A stretch of DNA of 64,000 bases, taken from an uncultured Dehalococcoidia bacterium. GTDB lineage: Bacteria > Chloroflexota > Dehalococcoidia > Lucifugimonadales > UBA1123. Of the stretch, positions 15,392 through 24,162 are shown piece by piece. The notes below the pieces were generated by a model. The model did not search any database. It was not told where the DNA came from and saw only the letters and a program-made list of their open reading frames with translations. The translations under genes and the position numbers were made by a program. How positions within the stretch are numbered: the stretch's first letter is position 1; every line of letters starts with the position of its first letter. The stretch covers positions 1,399,800-1,463,799 of the forward strand of contig OY282441.1 of assembly GCA_958296105.1 (NCBI GenBank), written 5' to 3'.

Positions 15392-17719
15392 CTAGTTCGG
15401 GGCGCCGGGCGTGGGGCTGCTGACGGTGAGGAATCCATCCGATCCGTCTGGGATGCGCGCGTAGCTCGTCCCCTCGTCCGCGTCTCCCTCGGACCAGTCC
15501 ACTGAATCCACCAGAACGCCGTCCGCCGTCCAGACGCCTAGCTCCTCGTCCTTGCCCAGCGCGAAGCCGGGCCAGCCGTCACTGTCCAGCTGGATTTGCA
15601 GATAGCCGCTCGGCTCGATTACCAGATCGGAGGGGAACGGTACGCGCTTGCTCTCGTCCGTCAGGTCGTCTGCCAGCATGAAGTTAGCCAGCGCGATATG
15701 GGAATCCGAGCCGTTGTAAAGCTCGAACCAGTCCAGCGGCTCGCCCTGCGCGGCGACTTCGTTTATGAACAGGCCGATCCCCTCGCTCTGGTCGGGCGCG
15801 GCGGGCGCGGCGTCCTCGCCCGTGATCGGGACTGCGCCCCCAAAGCTGCCGCTGAAGCGCGCTGAGATGGCGGCTCCCGGTTCCGCTCCCGCCTCGATCA
15901 GCTCGAGCCGCGCCGAGATGAACGGCGAGAAGACGTCTGGGGCTTCTGCGCCGGGCGGTATGCTCCAGTAGCCGCCGCCGAGTTCGTCCGCGCCGATCTC
16001 CAGAGTGGAGCCGCCGGACAGCCGAGCGACCGGCAGCCACAGGGAGAACCCCTGTACGCTGCCGCCGTCTCCGAGCCACAGAATGGTTATCGACGCCGCT
16101 TCTTCCGATCCCAGCTCGGCGGCCTCTTCAGGGCTAGGCTCGCCTGCGATTGCGCCCAGTCCGTCGAGCGCTTGCTCCTCGCCGTTCAGCACGAATCGAG
16201 TGACCGTACCGGCTTCGAACGGGTTGGTGGCGCTTTCGCTGGATCCCCACGTGGTCTCGAAGTGCAGCTCTACTTCGCCGGATTCGATATCCAACTCGAC
16301 TCCGGCCGCTGGGGGCGAAGGCCAGTCCGGCGGCTGAGGCGTGAGGTCGTCCAGGATTTCCGCCCGTCGCTCGCGGACGAAATTACGCACCAGCTCGGTG
16401 TCTTTGGATGCGGCTGCCCGCTCTTCGGGCAAGGCGCTCTGCTGGACGATGGCAGCCATCCGCTCGACGCGCTGGAGCAGGTCGGCTTCGTTCCACACGG
16501 TATCCAGCAGCTCGCGCAGGCGGCTGACGTATGCGGCGCGACCGTCCGCGTCTTCGTATATGCGGCTGGCGATTGCGCCGTTCGCAAGCACGGACGGGGG
16601 CGGGTCGGTGACGGCGTCGAACGGGTTGGGGTCGTCGCTGGACGTGAACACCTGATCCACGCCCCAGGGGATGAACACGAAGGGGCCGTCCGATTCGCGG
16701 TAGAACCAGTAGTTGTTGCGGTTGCCCGCGTAGCCGTCCCAGTGGGCGATGATCACCTCGACAGCCCAGAAGGTCAGGAAAGCGTCCATGTCTACGGCGG
16801 CGTTCAGGGCGTTCCGTCCGCTTTCGGATGGGTCTTGCAGGGCGGCGGATACGGCGTCTATGTCCGACCAGTCATCCGCGTCCGCGTTCGTCTTCTTTTC
16901 GAACGTGCCGCGATACTCGGAAGTGAAGTCGCTGACCGTTCCCTCGTACAGGTTGCCCTCGCCGTCGCCGAAGGCGCGCCCGATCATGGATGTCTCGATG
17001 TCCTCTACGTGGACGTACAGCCCCAGATCTTTGCCGTTGACCGTGACGGCGGCGAAGTTGCATCGGGGCGACGGATGCCCGGCGGCGGCGAATATCTGAT
17101 AGGCGAGGCACGAGCGGATCAGCGACTCGTCCTGTACGCCGTTGTTCAACGTCATGCGCTCGATGACGCCGTCGAGTGTCTGATCGTCCACGTACTTGTC
17201 GAAACGTATCTTGAGGGATGGCTTGACGTCGCTCTGCGAGCCGACGAACCCTTTCTTGCGCACTCCAACTTCGGCGCGCGTCTCGCCGTCCACCGTCACG
17301 CGCGCGGGAAACCATGTGTAGATGTCCGCGAATGGGCGGGTGAGACGGTACTTTTCGATCTCCTCGAACACGTCCTCCAGAGTCCGCGTCTGATGGCGCA
17401 GGGTGTCCCAGTCCGCAGAGTCGATTTCGATGTCGACGTCCAGCACGCGATCGAGCGCGAAGTAGTCGCCTTGCGGCGGCGATATGGGCGCGGGCTGCGA
17501 AACTGATGTGGGAGCGGGCATCGCAACGGGCGCGGCGGTCGGCGCGGGCTGCGGAACTGATGTGGGCGCGGGCATCGCAGCGGGAGCGGCGGTCGGCGCG
17601 GGCTGCGGTCTGGGCGCGGGGTCGGGCGTTCTGATGCAGGCGACGGCGATCAGCGCCGCCGCCACTGCGATCGCCGCCGCCGCGCCTGTCCGTCTTCGAT
17701 ACATCTCGATCATGCTCAT
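15392..17719 (-). CDS. CotH-kinase-family lipoprotein with lamin-tail domain
   Basis: The 775-residue product starts after AGGTGA. The signal peptide ends at lipobox LIAVAC (Cys28), followed by a Pro/Ala/Thr linker with 18-residue repeats. Residues about 95-430 form a CotH domain: DIEIDSADWDTLRHQ, GVRKKGFVGSQSDVKPSLKIRFDKY, ERMTLNNGVQD, then EVIIAHWDGYAGNRNNYWFY and FIPWGVDQVF. CotH proteins are atypical kinases that phosphorylate spore-coat or secreted proteins. Residues about 655-775 form a lamin-tail domain (GLFINEVAAQGEPLDWFELYN). The protein is surface-anchored; its target is unknown. It is divergent from trpB. Confidence 0.88.
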   Translation of the reverse strand: MSMIEMYRRRTGAAAAIAVAAALIAVACIRTPDPAPRPQPAPTAAPAAMPAPTSVPQPAPTAAPVAMPAPTSVSQPAPISPPQGDYFALDRVLDVDIEIDSADWDTLRHQTRTLEDVFEEIEKYRLTRPFADIYTWFPARVTVDGETRAEVGVRKKGFVGSQSDVKPSLKIRFDKYVDDQTLDGVIERMTLNNGVQDESLIRSCLAYQIFAAAGHPSPRCNFAAVTVNGKDLGLYVHVEDIETSMIGRAFGDGEGNLYEGTVSDFTSEYRGTFEKKTNADADDWSDIDAVSAALQDPSESGRNALNAAVDMDAFLTFWAVEVIIAHWDGYAGNRNNYWFYRESDGPFVFIPWGVDQVFTSSDDPNPFDAVTDPPPSVLANGAIASRIYEDADGRAAYVSRLRELLDTVWNEADLLQRVERMAAIVQQSALPEERAAASKDTELVRNFVRERRAEILDDLTPQPPDWPSPPAAGVELDIESGEVELHFETTWGSSESATNPFEAGTVTRFVLNGEEQALDGLGAIAGEPSPEEAAELGSEEAASITILWLGDGGSVQGFSLWLPVARLSGGSTLEIGADELGGGYWSIPPGAEAPDVFSPFISARLELIEAGAEPGAAISARFSGSFGGAVPITGEDAAPAAPDQSEGIGLFINEVAAQGEPLDWFELYNGSDSHIALANFMLADDLTDESKRVPFPSDLVIEPSGYLQIQLDSDGWPGFALGKDEELGVWTADGVLVDSVDWSEGDADEGTSYARIPDGSDGFLTVSSPTPGAPN
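17487..17608. repeat. 54-bp coding tandem repeat in the CotH linker
   Basis: Two near-identical 54-base units (17487-17540 and 17541-17594) and the first 14 bases of a third encode the repeated 18-residue Pro/Ala/Thr linker. The period is a multiple of three, so length changes keep the frame. Confidence 0.85.
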
Positions 17720-17823
17720 CCGTCACCTCTTGTTTTGGGAAGCTGTCCGCGCTCGATGCCGACCTCGCTCCAGCATAAACCACAAACGGCGCAGTAAGCG
17801 AGAAGATCGCAATTTCCCATCTC

Positions 17824-17853
17824 GATTCAGACAGTCTCCGAATCTGCTATCAT
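17824..17853 (+). promoter_or_regulatory. Promoter and overlapping dyad upstream of trpB
   Basis: TTCAGA (17826-17831), 16 bases, TATCAT (17848-17853). The -35 lies inside a dyad: GATTC (17824-17828) and GAATC (17840-17844) flank the odd palindrome AGACAGTCT. A repressor could occlude the promoter here. No leader peptide with Trp codons is evident between promoter and trpB. Confidence 0.4.
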
Positions 17854-17887
17854 CTTCCCCACCATATCGAGACTTCAGGAACACGCC

Positions 17888-19090
17888 ATGACCACTACGC
17901 AAACCCTACCCGACGAGCGCGGGCGATTCGGCAAGTTCGGGGGGATGTTCGTCCCCGAGACGCTGATGGGCGCAGTTCACGAGCTGGACATCGAGTACCG
18001 CGCCGCCAGATGGGACGAGGAGTTCCAGTCCAGGCTGCGGCTGCTGGCGCGCGACTACGTGGGCAGGCCGACCAAGCTCTACTACGCCGAGAACCTTACG
18101 CGCAAACTCGGCGGCGCGCGCATCTTCATCAAGCGCGAAGACCTTGCCCATACCGGCGCGCACAAGATCAACAACGCGCTCGGTCAGGGTCTGCTCGCCC
18201 AGCGCATGGGCAAGCGGCGGATCATCGCGGAGACGGGCGCAGGACAGCACGGCGTTGCCAGCGCCACCGTCTGCTCGATGCTAGGGCAGGAGTGCATCGT
18301 CTATATGGGCGAGGAGGACATCCGCCGCCAAGCGCTCAACGTGTTCAGGATGCGGCTGCTGGGCGCGGAGGTGCGCTCCGTCACCAGCGGCAGCCGCACG
18401 CTCAAAGACGCGATCAACGAAGCCATACGCGACTGGGTGACGAACGTCGAAACCACTCACTACCTCATCGGCAGCGTGGTGGGGCCACACCCCTACCCCA
18501 TGATGGTGCGCGACTTTCAAGCCGTCATAGGGCAGGAGGCGCGGGAGCAGCTGCTGGCGACGGTCGGCAGGCTGCCGGACTACGCCATCGCCTGCGTGGG
18601 CGGCGGATCCAACGCGATGGGTCTGTTCCACGACTTCATACGAGACGAGGGAGTCGGGCTTATAGGAGTGGAGGCAGGCGGGCGCGGAATCGAGACGGGC
18701 GAACACTCCTCGACGCTGGTCGCGGGACAGCCGGGCGTGCTGCACGGGAGCATGTCCTATCTGCTTCAGGACGAAGACGGCCAGGTTCACGAGGCGCACA
18801 GCATCTCGGCCGGTCTCGACTACCCGGGAGTCGGTCCAGAACACAGCTGGCTCAAGGACAGCGGGCGCGCCGAGTACGTCAGCGTCACGGACGAGCAGGC
18901 GCTGGAGGGCTTCGAGCTTCTGTGCAGGACAGAGGGCATCATCCCCGCGCTGGAGCCGTCCCACGCCGTCTATCACGTCTCCCGGCTCGCGCCCAAGCTG
19001 GACAGAGACAAGATCATCCTGCTGGGGCTGAGCGGGCGGGGCGACAAGGACATGGACACGGTGGCGGGCGCGCTGGGCGTGGAGGTCTAA
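17888..19090 (+). CDS. trpB: Tryptophan synthase beta chain
   Basis: The 400-residue product matches TrpB in length and motifs. It starts [19 protein letters not shown], with the PLP lysine in [15 protein letters not shown] (Lys93), then [27 protein letters not shown] and the phosphate-cradle [12 protein letters not shown]. It converts indole plus L-serine to L-tryptophan. This is the TrpB1 type that normally pairs with TrpA, yet no trpA or other trp gene is in the window. Instead its TAA is followed at once by the ATG of a sulfatase (zero spacing), so the two share an mRNA. Confidence 0.97.
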   Translation: MTTTQTLPDERGRFGKFGGMFVPETLMGAVHELDIEYRAARWDEEFQSRLRLLARDYVGRPTKLYYAENLTRKLGGARIFIKREDLAHTGAHKINNALGQGLLAQRMGKRRIIAETGAGQHGVASATVCSMLGQECIVYMGEEDIRRQALNVFRMRLLGAEVRSVTSGSRTLKDAINEAIRDWVTNVETTHYLIGSVVGPHPYPMMVRDFQAVIGQEAREQLLATVGRLPDYAIACVGGGSNAMGLFHDFIRDEGVGLIGVEAGGRGIETGEHSSTLVAGQPGVLHGSMSYLLQDEDGQVHEAHSISAGLDYPGVGPEHSWLKDSGRAEYVSVTDEQALEGFELLCRTEGIIPALEPSHAVYHVSRLAPKLDRDKIILLGLSGRGDKDMDTVAGALGVEV

Positions 19091-20551
19091 ATGGCGAGCA
19101 GAGATTCACAGACGCCGAACATCGTATTCATTCTCAGCGACGATCAAGGCGCGTGGGCGATGGGATGCGCTGGCAGCGAGGAGCTGGACACGCCGAACCT
19201 CGACCGTCTGGCATCCAGCGGAATCAGGTTCGAGAACTTCTTCTGCGCCTCGCCCGTCTGCTCTCCGGCGCGCGCCTCTATACTCACCGGGCAGATACCC
19301 TCCCAGCACGGCGTTCAGGATTTCCTGCGAAGGGGCAACTCCGCGCATCTGCCGCAGGACGGGGAGGAGATCGAGTACATGCGCGGCCGCCGCTCGTACA
19401 TCCAGACACTGGCGGAAAACGGCTACGTCTGCGGGCTGAGCGGCAAGTGGCACCTGGGGCGCTCCGCCCTTCCGCAGCTGGGTTTCGACTACTGGAGCGT
19501 ACACGCATCGGGGGGCGGAAGCTACTATCGCGCGCCCATGCTGCGGGAGGGCGAGCTGTACCAGCCGGACGGCTACGTGACGGACGTGATCACCGATCAC
19601 GCGCTCGAATTCCTAGACGCTCAGCTGGACACGAGCGCGCCGTTCTCGCTCAACGTCCACTACACCGCGCCGCACGCGCCCTGGGGACGCGAACACCACC
19701 CGGCGCGGCTGTTCGACGACCACTGGGAGAACACGGCTTTCGACTCCGTGCCTGATGAGGACATCCACTTCGATCAGCTTGCCAAGGAGCCGGGCGCGGC
19801 GACGCTCGGAGACACGCCGGAGAATCGCAGGCTGGCGCTGAGCGGCTACTTCACGGCAATCGAGGAGATGGACAGGAACATCGGCAGGCTGCTGGACTGG
19901 CTGGAGGAGAACGGACTCAGGCGAGACACCCTCGTTATATTCAGCGCGGACAATGGCATGAACATGGGGCATCACGGCATCTGGGGAAAGGGCAACGGCA
20001 CGTATCCCCCCAACATGTTCGATACGGCGGTCAAGGTGCCGACGCTGATTTCGAGGCCCAGCCACGTTCCGCAGGATCTGGTGTGCGACAAGCTGCTAAG
20101 CCAGTACGACTTCATGCCCACTCTGCTCGGATATCTGGCGCTCGATGCCACGTCCGACCAGCCACTGCCGGGCAGAGACTTCTCGGCAGTTCTTCGGGGT
20201 GAATCCATGGCGGACGGCTCGCCCGTGTTCGTTCTGGACGAGTACGGACCCACAAGGATGATCCGAACTCGCTCGTGGAAGTACGTCCATCGCTACTCCG
20301 ACCATCCGAACGAGCTGTACGATCTCACGAACGACCCGCTGGAGACGCGCAATCTGGCGGACGAACCCGGGCACGGCGAGCGAGCGGCGGCGCTGAGATC
20401 AGAGCTGGAAATCTGGTACGAGCGCTACGCAGACCCGCGCATGGACGGCGCGCGGAACGGCGTTACGGGCAGGGGGCAGATAGGGCTTGCAGGATCCGAA
20501 GACTGCGACAAGCCCTTCGCGGACGACGTGGCATTCTTCCACGAGAGGTGA
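19091..20551 (+). CDS. Type I sulfatase
   Basis: The 486-residue product has the alkaline-phosphatase-fold sulfatase signature: metal-binding NIVFILSDDQG (Asp17, Asp18) and the formylglycine motif C-S-P-A-R at residues 57-61, followed by ASILTGQIPSQHG. SGKWHLG supplies the active-site Lys and His, and VIFSADNGMNMGHHGIWGKG the second metal site. It hydrolyses sulfate esters (or phosphonate esters in some relatives). There is no signal peptide, so unlike many glycan sulfatases it looks cytoplasmic. The modifying enzyme that makes formylglycine is not in the window. It starts directly after the trpB stop. Confidence 0.93.
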   Translation: MASRDSQTPNIVFILSDDQGAWAMGCAGSEELDTPNLDRLASSGIRFENFFCASPVCSPARASILTGQIPSQHGVQDFLRRGNSAHLPQDGEEIEYMRGRRSYIQTLAENGYVCGLSGKWHLGRSALPQLGFDYWSVHASGGGSYYRAPMLREGELYQPDGYVTDVITDHALEFLDAQLDTSAPFSLNVHYTAPHAPWGREHHPARLFDDHWENTAFDSVPDEDIHFDQLAKEPGAATLGDTPENRRLALSGYFTAIEEMDRNIGRLLDWLEENGLRRDTLVIFSADNGMNMGHHGIWGKGNGTYPPNMFDTAVKVPTLISRPSHVPQDLVCDKLLSQYDFMPTLLGYLALDATSDQPLPGRDFSAVLRGESMADGSPVFVLDEYGPTRMIRTRSWKYVHRYSDHPNELYDLTNDPLETRNLADEPGHGERAAALRSELEIWYERYADPRMDGARNGVTGRGQIGLAGSEDCDKPFADDVAFFHER

Positions 20552-20702
20552 AGGGAGAGGTGAAGGCGGGATCCCCCCGCCCCGCGTGACCGTCTCAGCC
20601 GCATATTGCCATAAGAGCTGCCAGCTAATACACTCTTGGCTGGCGTCCGTCTCAGCGGATCGGTCGTCTCGATTGCAGACAGTCAGCGGAAGGAGCCATG
20701 AC

Positions 20703-21377
20703 GTGAACCTGCTAGTTATATCCGGCGGAAGACATCCTTACGAAGAGTCCACTCCCGTACTGACCAGATTCCTCATTCAGGCTGGCCACACGATCACGGT
20801 GACGGAAGACGCTTCCATACTCGCCGATTCGGAGCGCATGGGCGGATTCGACGCGCTGATCTTCAACTCCCTGCGCGCGGGCGAAATGACTCTGTCCGAA
20901 GACGAGCAGGCTGGCATGAAGGGCTACATCGGCTCCGGCAACGGCTTCGTGTGCATCCACATATCGGGATGCGTGCCTGACGAGTGGCAGGAGTACCGCG
21001 AGATCACAGGCGGCGGCTGGGTGATGGGCGTCAGCTACCACCCGCCCTACGGTCAGTTCACCGTGAACGTGTCCCAGCCCGGACATCCGGGCGTCGAGGG
21101 CATTTCCGACTTCGTGACCAACGACGAGCTCTACATGGGCTTGGAGTATGCCGACGACAACGATGTCTTTATGACCGGCGACTCCGAGGACGGGACGCAC
21201 GCATGGGGCGGAAAAGAGACGTTCATGGCTGGCGGCACGTTCCCGCTCGGATGGACGCGCAGCTACGGCGAAGGCAAGGTGTTCGTGACGCTGCTGGGCC
21301 ATAATGGACTCAGCTTCGAGACCGCGGAGTTCCAGAAGATGGTGCTGAACGGAATCGAATGGGCCGCCGCCCGGTGA
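20703..21377 (+). CDS. ThuA-domain protein (trehalose-utilisation-like)
   Basis: A GTG start at 20703 after AAGGAGCC gives 224 residues starting MNLLVISGGRHPYEES. The class-I glutamine-amidotransferase-like ThuA fold is indicated by VISGGRHPYEES, the DALIFNSL strand, NGFVCIHISGCVP at the nucleophile-elbow position, GVSYHPPYGQFTV and GEGKVFVTLLGHNGLSFET. ThuA-like proteins act on sugars, probably in oxidation of trehalose-type disaccharides, but the chemistry is not settled. Sugar sulfatase upstream makes a carbohydrate context plausible. The frame is open into the preceding gene; the GTG is preferred because of its ribosome site. Confidence 0.85.
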   Translation: MNLLVISGGRHPYEESTPVLTRFLIQAGHTITVTEDASILADSERMGGFDALIFNSLRAGEMTLSEDEQAGMKGYIGSGNGFVCIHISGCVPDEWQEYREITGGGWVMGVSYHPPYGQFTVNVSQPGHPGVEGISDFVTNDELYMGLEYADDNDVFMTGDSEDGTHAWGGKETFMAGGTFPLGWTRSYGEGKVFVTLLGHNGLSFETAEFQKMVLNGIEWAAAR

Positions 21378-21424
21378 CCTGAAGATCCCCTCTCGCCTCG
21401 TGGGAGAGTGCTGGGATGATGGGG

Positions 21425-21458
21425 CGAGTCCCCTCTCCCATCGAGGGAGGGGGACTCG
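21425..21458. repeat. Dispersed palindromic repeat, copy 3
   Basis: CGAGTCCCCTCTCCC and GGGAGGGGGACTCG form a stem of about 15 pairs with one wobble around ATCGA. The right half is identical over 21 bases to 759-779. A weaker related stem lies just upstream at about 21387-21407. It occupies the space between the ThuA and HAD genes. Confidence 0.7.
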
Positions 21459-21504
21459 TGGGCCGCTCCTCCGCCGACAAGATCTTTCAGCGAAAGGACT
21501 TCAC

Positions 21505-21945
21505 TTGAGCCTAAAGATATTCTTCGACGTAGACTACACCCTGCTGGCGATGGACGGCAGTCTAAGGCCCGGCACGCGGGACACGTTCGAGCGGCTGATC
21601 GAAGACGGACACACGCTCTACATCTGGTCGGGCGTGGGACTCAGAACGTCCGATGTGGAGCGTCACGAGCTGCAAGACCTCGTATCGGGCATCTACAAGA
21701 AGCCCATATACGACTTCGTAAACGGGCTGGAGCTGCTGAAGGTCCCCCACTGGCCGGACTTCGTAATCGACGACTACCCCGAGATAGTGGAAACGTTCGG
21801 CGGCGTGCTTGCGAGGCCGTACTTCTTCAGGTCGCAGTCAGACGACGAGATGGAGCATATCTACGCCATCATCAGCGACTTCGCGGCAACGGGACGCTCC
21901 GGCAGGGTGGGGTACAGGGCCGCGCGCGGCAAGCGCCCCGTCTGA
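21505..21945 (+). CDS. HAD-superfamily-like hydrolase, small
   Basis: A TTG start after GAAAGGA gives 146 residues starting MSLKIFFDVDYTLLAMDG. Motif I is D-V-D-Y-T (nucleophile plus acid Asp), motif II may be YIWSGVG (Ser), and the metal motif is FVIDDYPE. There is no large cap domain. It likely hydrolyses a phosphate ester; the substrate is unknown. It ends 3 bases before the mutL start, so the pair may be coupled. The position directly before mutL may be only operon packing. Confidence 0.75.
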   Translation: MSLKIFFDVDYTLLAMDGSLRPGTRDTFERLIEDGHTLYIWSGVGLRTSDVERHELQDLVSGIYKKPIYDFVNGLELLKVPHWPDFVIDDYPEIVETFGGVLARPYFFRSQSDDEMEHIYAIISDFAATGRSGRVGYRAARGKRPV

Positions 21946-21948
21946 CCG

Positions 21949-23718
21949 TTGCCTATCCAGCTGATGAAACCCGAAGTCTCGTCCAGAATCGCCGCGGGCG
22001 AGGTCATCGAGCGTCCATCGTCCGCAGTAAAGGAGCTGATCGAGAACGCGCTCGACGGCGGCGCGACCCGGGTACAGGTCGAGGTTCGAGGCGGAGGGAT
22101 GGACTACATCCGCGTGACCGACAACGGATGTGGAATTCCGCCCGCGCAGGTCGCGCTGGCATTCCAGCGCTTCGCCACCAGCAAGCTGTCCGGCGCGAGT
22201 GACTTGGAATCGGTATCCACGCTCGGATTCCGAGGCGAGGCGCTGCCGAGCATAGCCGCCACAGCGCGAGTCGAGATGCGAACGCGCACGCCGGACGAGG
22301 ACGCGGGCTATCGTATCGAAATCGCGGACGGCGAGGTGATCGAGGAGGGGGCGGCGGGAGCGCCGATCGGCACTTCGGTGGTCGCGCGCCGTCTGTTCGC
22401 CAGCTTCCCCGTCCGCCGCAAGTTCCTGCGCTCGCCCGCCGCCGAGCAGACGAACATTCAGATGGTCGTATCGCACTACGCTATGGCATACCCCGAGGTC
22501 GGATTCGAGCTGAGCGCAGATCGTGGACGCCCGCTCTCCAGCCCGGGAAACGGCGACCTGCGAGACGCCACAGCCGCAGTGTACGGGCGGCGCATTGCCC
22601 AAGAGATGCTGGAGCTTGCGCCCGAAAGCGGGGACGACCTGGAGCCGATGGTGTGGGGACTGATCGGCCCGCCGTCTATGGACAGAGCCAATCGCAGATA
22701 CGTCAGCCTGTTCGCCAACAGGCGCTGGGTGCGCAACAGATCGCTGTCGTATGCCGTAGAGCAGTCCTACCACGGCTTCATGGCAGAGCGCAGATATCCC
22801 GTAGCCGTTCTCAACATCTCCGTTCCATACGAGGAGGTGGACGTCAACACGCACCCATCGAAGGCGGAAATCCGCTTCAGGCGCGAAAACAGGGTCTTCG
22901 GAGCCGTTCAGCGCGCCGTTCGCAAGACGCTCATGCAGCACGCGCCGATACCGGAAGTCTCCCCAGAGAGGATCAGCCGTCCAGCCGCGCCAGCTGGCCA
23001 GCCGCCAAACCCGTCTTCGTTCTGGCCTACGGCGCCGTTCTCCAACGCCATCGGCCACGGCGCGGGAGCGCGCCACAGTATGATCGAGCCGTCAGCGCCG
23101 CCCGGTCAGCCTCAGCAGGCGGCATCCGCTCCGACTGCGAGGGACGCGCTGCCAATTCTGCGCGTGCTTGGTCAGGTGCAGAACACGTATGTGGTCGCCG
23201 AGGGGCCGGACGGCATGTACCTCATAGACCAGCACGCCGCCCACGAGCGGGTGATGTTCGAGCGGGTCAAGAGCCAAGCCGCAAGGGGCGCGCCCGATAG
23301 CCAAAGCCTGCTGGAACCCGCAGTAGTAGAGCTGGACGCCGCCAAGATGGAGCTGGTCACGCGGCAGTCGGACATCATATCCGCCATGGGCTTCGTCATA
23401 GAGCCGTTCGGCGAGTCAGCCGTGATAGTCAGGGGAGCGCCGGCGCTTCTTCACGAGTCCGATCAGTCCAGAACGCTCGCCGACGTGCTGGAGCTGATGG
23501 AGGAGGGGGGCGGATTCGAGACGTGGGAGGAGCGCGCCGCGTACTCGGTGGCGTGTCACGGCGCTATACGGGCGGGCAAAGCGATGAGCCGCGAGGAGAT
23601 GCAGGAGCTGGCGCGCCAGCTGGAAGCCTGCGTCCAGCCCAACACCTGCCCTCACGGCCGCCCGACGATGATCCACATGAGCTCGGGGCAGCTGGAGCGC
23701 GAATTCCACAGGACATAG
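21949..23718 (+). CDS. mutL: DNA mismatch repair endonuclease MutL
   Basis: The 589-residue product starts at a TTG and has the GHKL ATPase core: KELIENALDGGAT (Glu29 to Asp36), DNGCGI (58-63), FATSKL, and STLGFRGEALPSIA. A Pro-rich linker (about 345-400) joins the C-terminal dimerisation and endonuclease domain. The DQHA-x2-E-x4-E nuclease motif is present as DQHAAHERVMFE (Asp427 on), as is CPHGRPT near residue 567. This is therefore a nicking MutL, as in bacteria without MutH. MutS is not in the window. Confidence 0.97.
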   Translation: MPIQLMKPEVSSRIAAGEVIERPSSAVKELIENALDGGATRVQVEVRGGGMDYIRVTDNGCGIPPAQVALAFQRFATSKLSGASDLESVSTLGFRGEALPSIAATARVEMRTRTPDEDAGYRIEIADGEVIEEGAAGAPIGTSVVARRLFASFPVRRKFLRSPAAEQTNIQMVVSHYAMAYPEVGFELSADRGRPLSSPGNGDLRDATAAVYGRRIAQEMLELAPESGDDLEPMVWGLIGPPSMDRANRRYVSLFANRRWVRNRSLSYAVEQSYHGFMAERRYPVAVLNISVPYEEVDVNTHPSKAEIRFRRENRVFGAVQRAVRKTLMQHAPIPEVSPERISRPAAPAGQPPNPSSFWPTAPFSNAIGHGAGARHSMIEPSAPPGQPQQAASAPTARDALPILRVLGQVQNTYVVAEGPDGMYLIDQHAAHERVMFERVKSQAARGAPDSQSLLEPAVVELDAAKMELVTRQSDIISAMGFVIEPFGESAVIVRGAPALLHESDQSRTLADVLELMEEGGGFETWEERAAYSVACHGAIRAGKAMSREEMQELARQLEACVQPNTCPHGRPTMIHMSSGQLEREFHRT

Positions 23719-23749
23719 CGCCCCCGCCGCGCCGCGCACGACTGGCCGC

Positions 23750-24088
23750 CTACCAGTTCAGAAGGTGCGGCTTCTGATTGCGCCAGCCCTCGTCCGAGGG
23801 GAAGACCGTAGTCATCGAGACCCGCTCGATATCGCCGTCAAACATATGCTCGACAGACGAGCGCCACTTCTTGTAGTGCGCCGCTTCGCGGTGCGCGTCC
23901 AGCGCCGCGTCGTCCGCGTAGACCTCGTACAGGTGGAACAGGCTGGGGTCTTCGGCGTTCGCCAGTATGTCGAACCTGAAGCAGCCCGGCTCGTCCCGCG
24001 TGGATCCCTGGGCGTCTCCGAAGCTCGCCTCTCTGAACTCGTCGGCGAACCCCTCCTTGATGCGGATGGTCACGAAAATGGATATCAT
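23750..24088 (-). CDS. Antibiotic-biosynthesis-monooxygenase (ABM) fold protein
   Basis: The start at 24088 (MISIFVTIRIKEGFADEF) has GGAGG 9 bases upstream; an ATG 15 bases farther out overlaps that site and is rejected. The product has 112 residues. The ABM ferredoxin-like fold is shown by MISIFVTIRIKEG, GCFRFDILANAEDPSLFHLYEVYAD and the AHREAAHYKKW block. Relatives are quinol monooxygenases (YgiN) and LsrG, which work without cofactors. The substrate is unknown. It is divergent from the DAO oxidase and converges with mutL. Confidence 0.85.
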   Translation of the reverse strand: MISIFVTIRIKEGFADEFREASFGDAQGSTRDEPGCFRFDILANAEDPSLFHLYEVYADDAALDAHREAAHYKKWRSSVEHMFDGDIERVSMTTVFPSDEGWRNQKPHLLNW

Positions 24089-24162
24089 TGCGCTTGCCTC
24101 CAATGGGGGTTATTGTGTGATTATACCATTCCGCCCGCTCGGTGGGCTGAGGGGAAGAAGAC

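Noticed and set aside
16172-17506. A 444-codon frame antisense to the CotH gene
   Set aside because: It is the complement of a strong lipoprotein coding frame, has no ribosome site, and its composition is typical of high-GC shadow frames.
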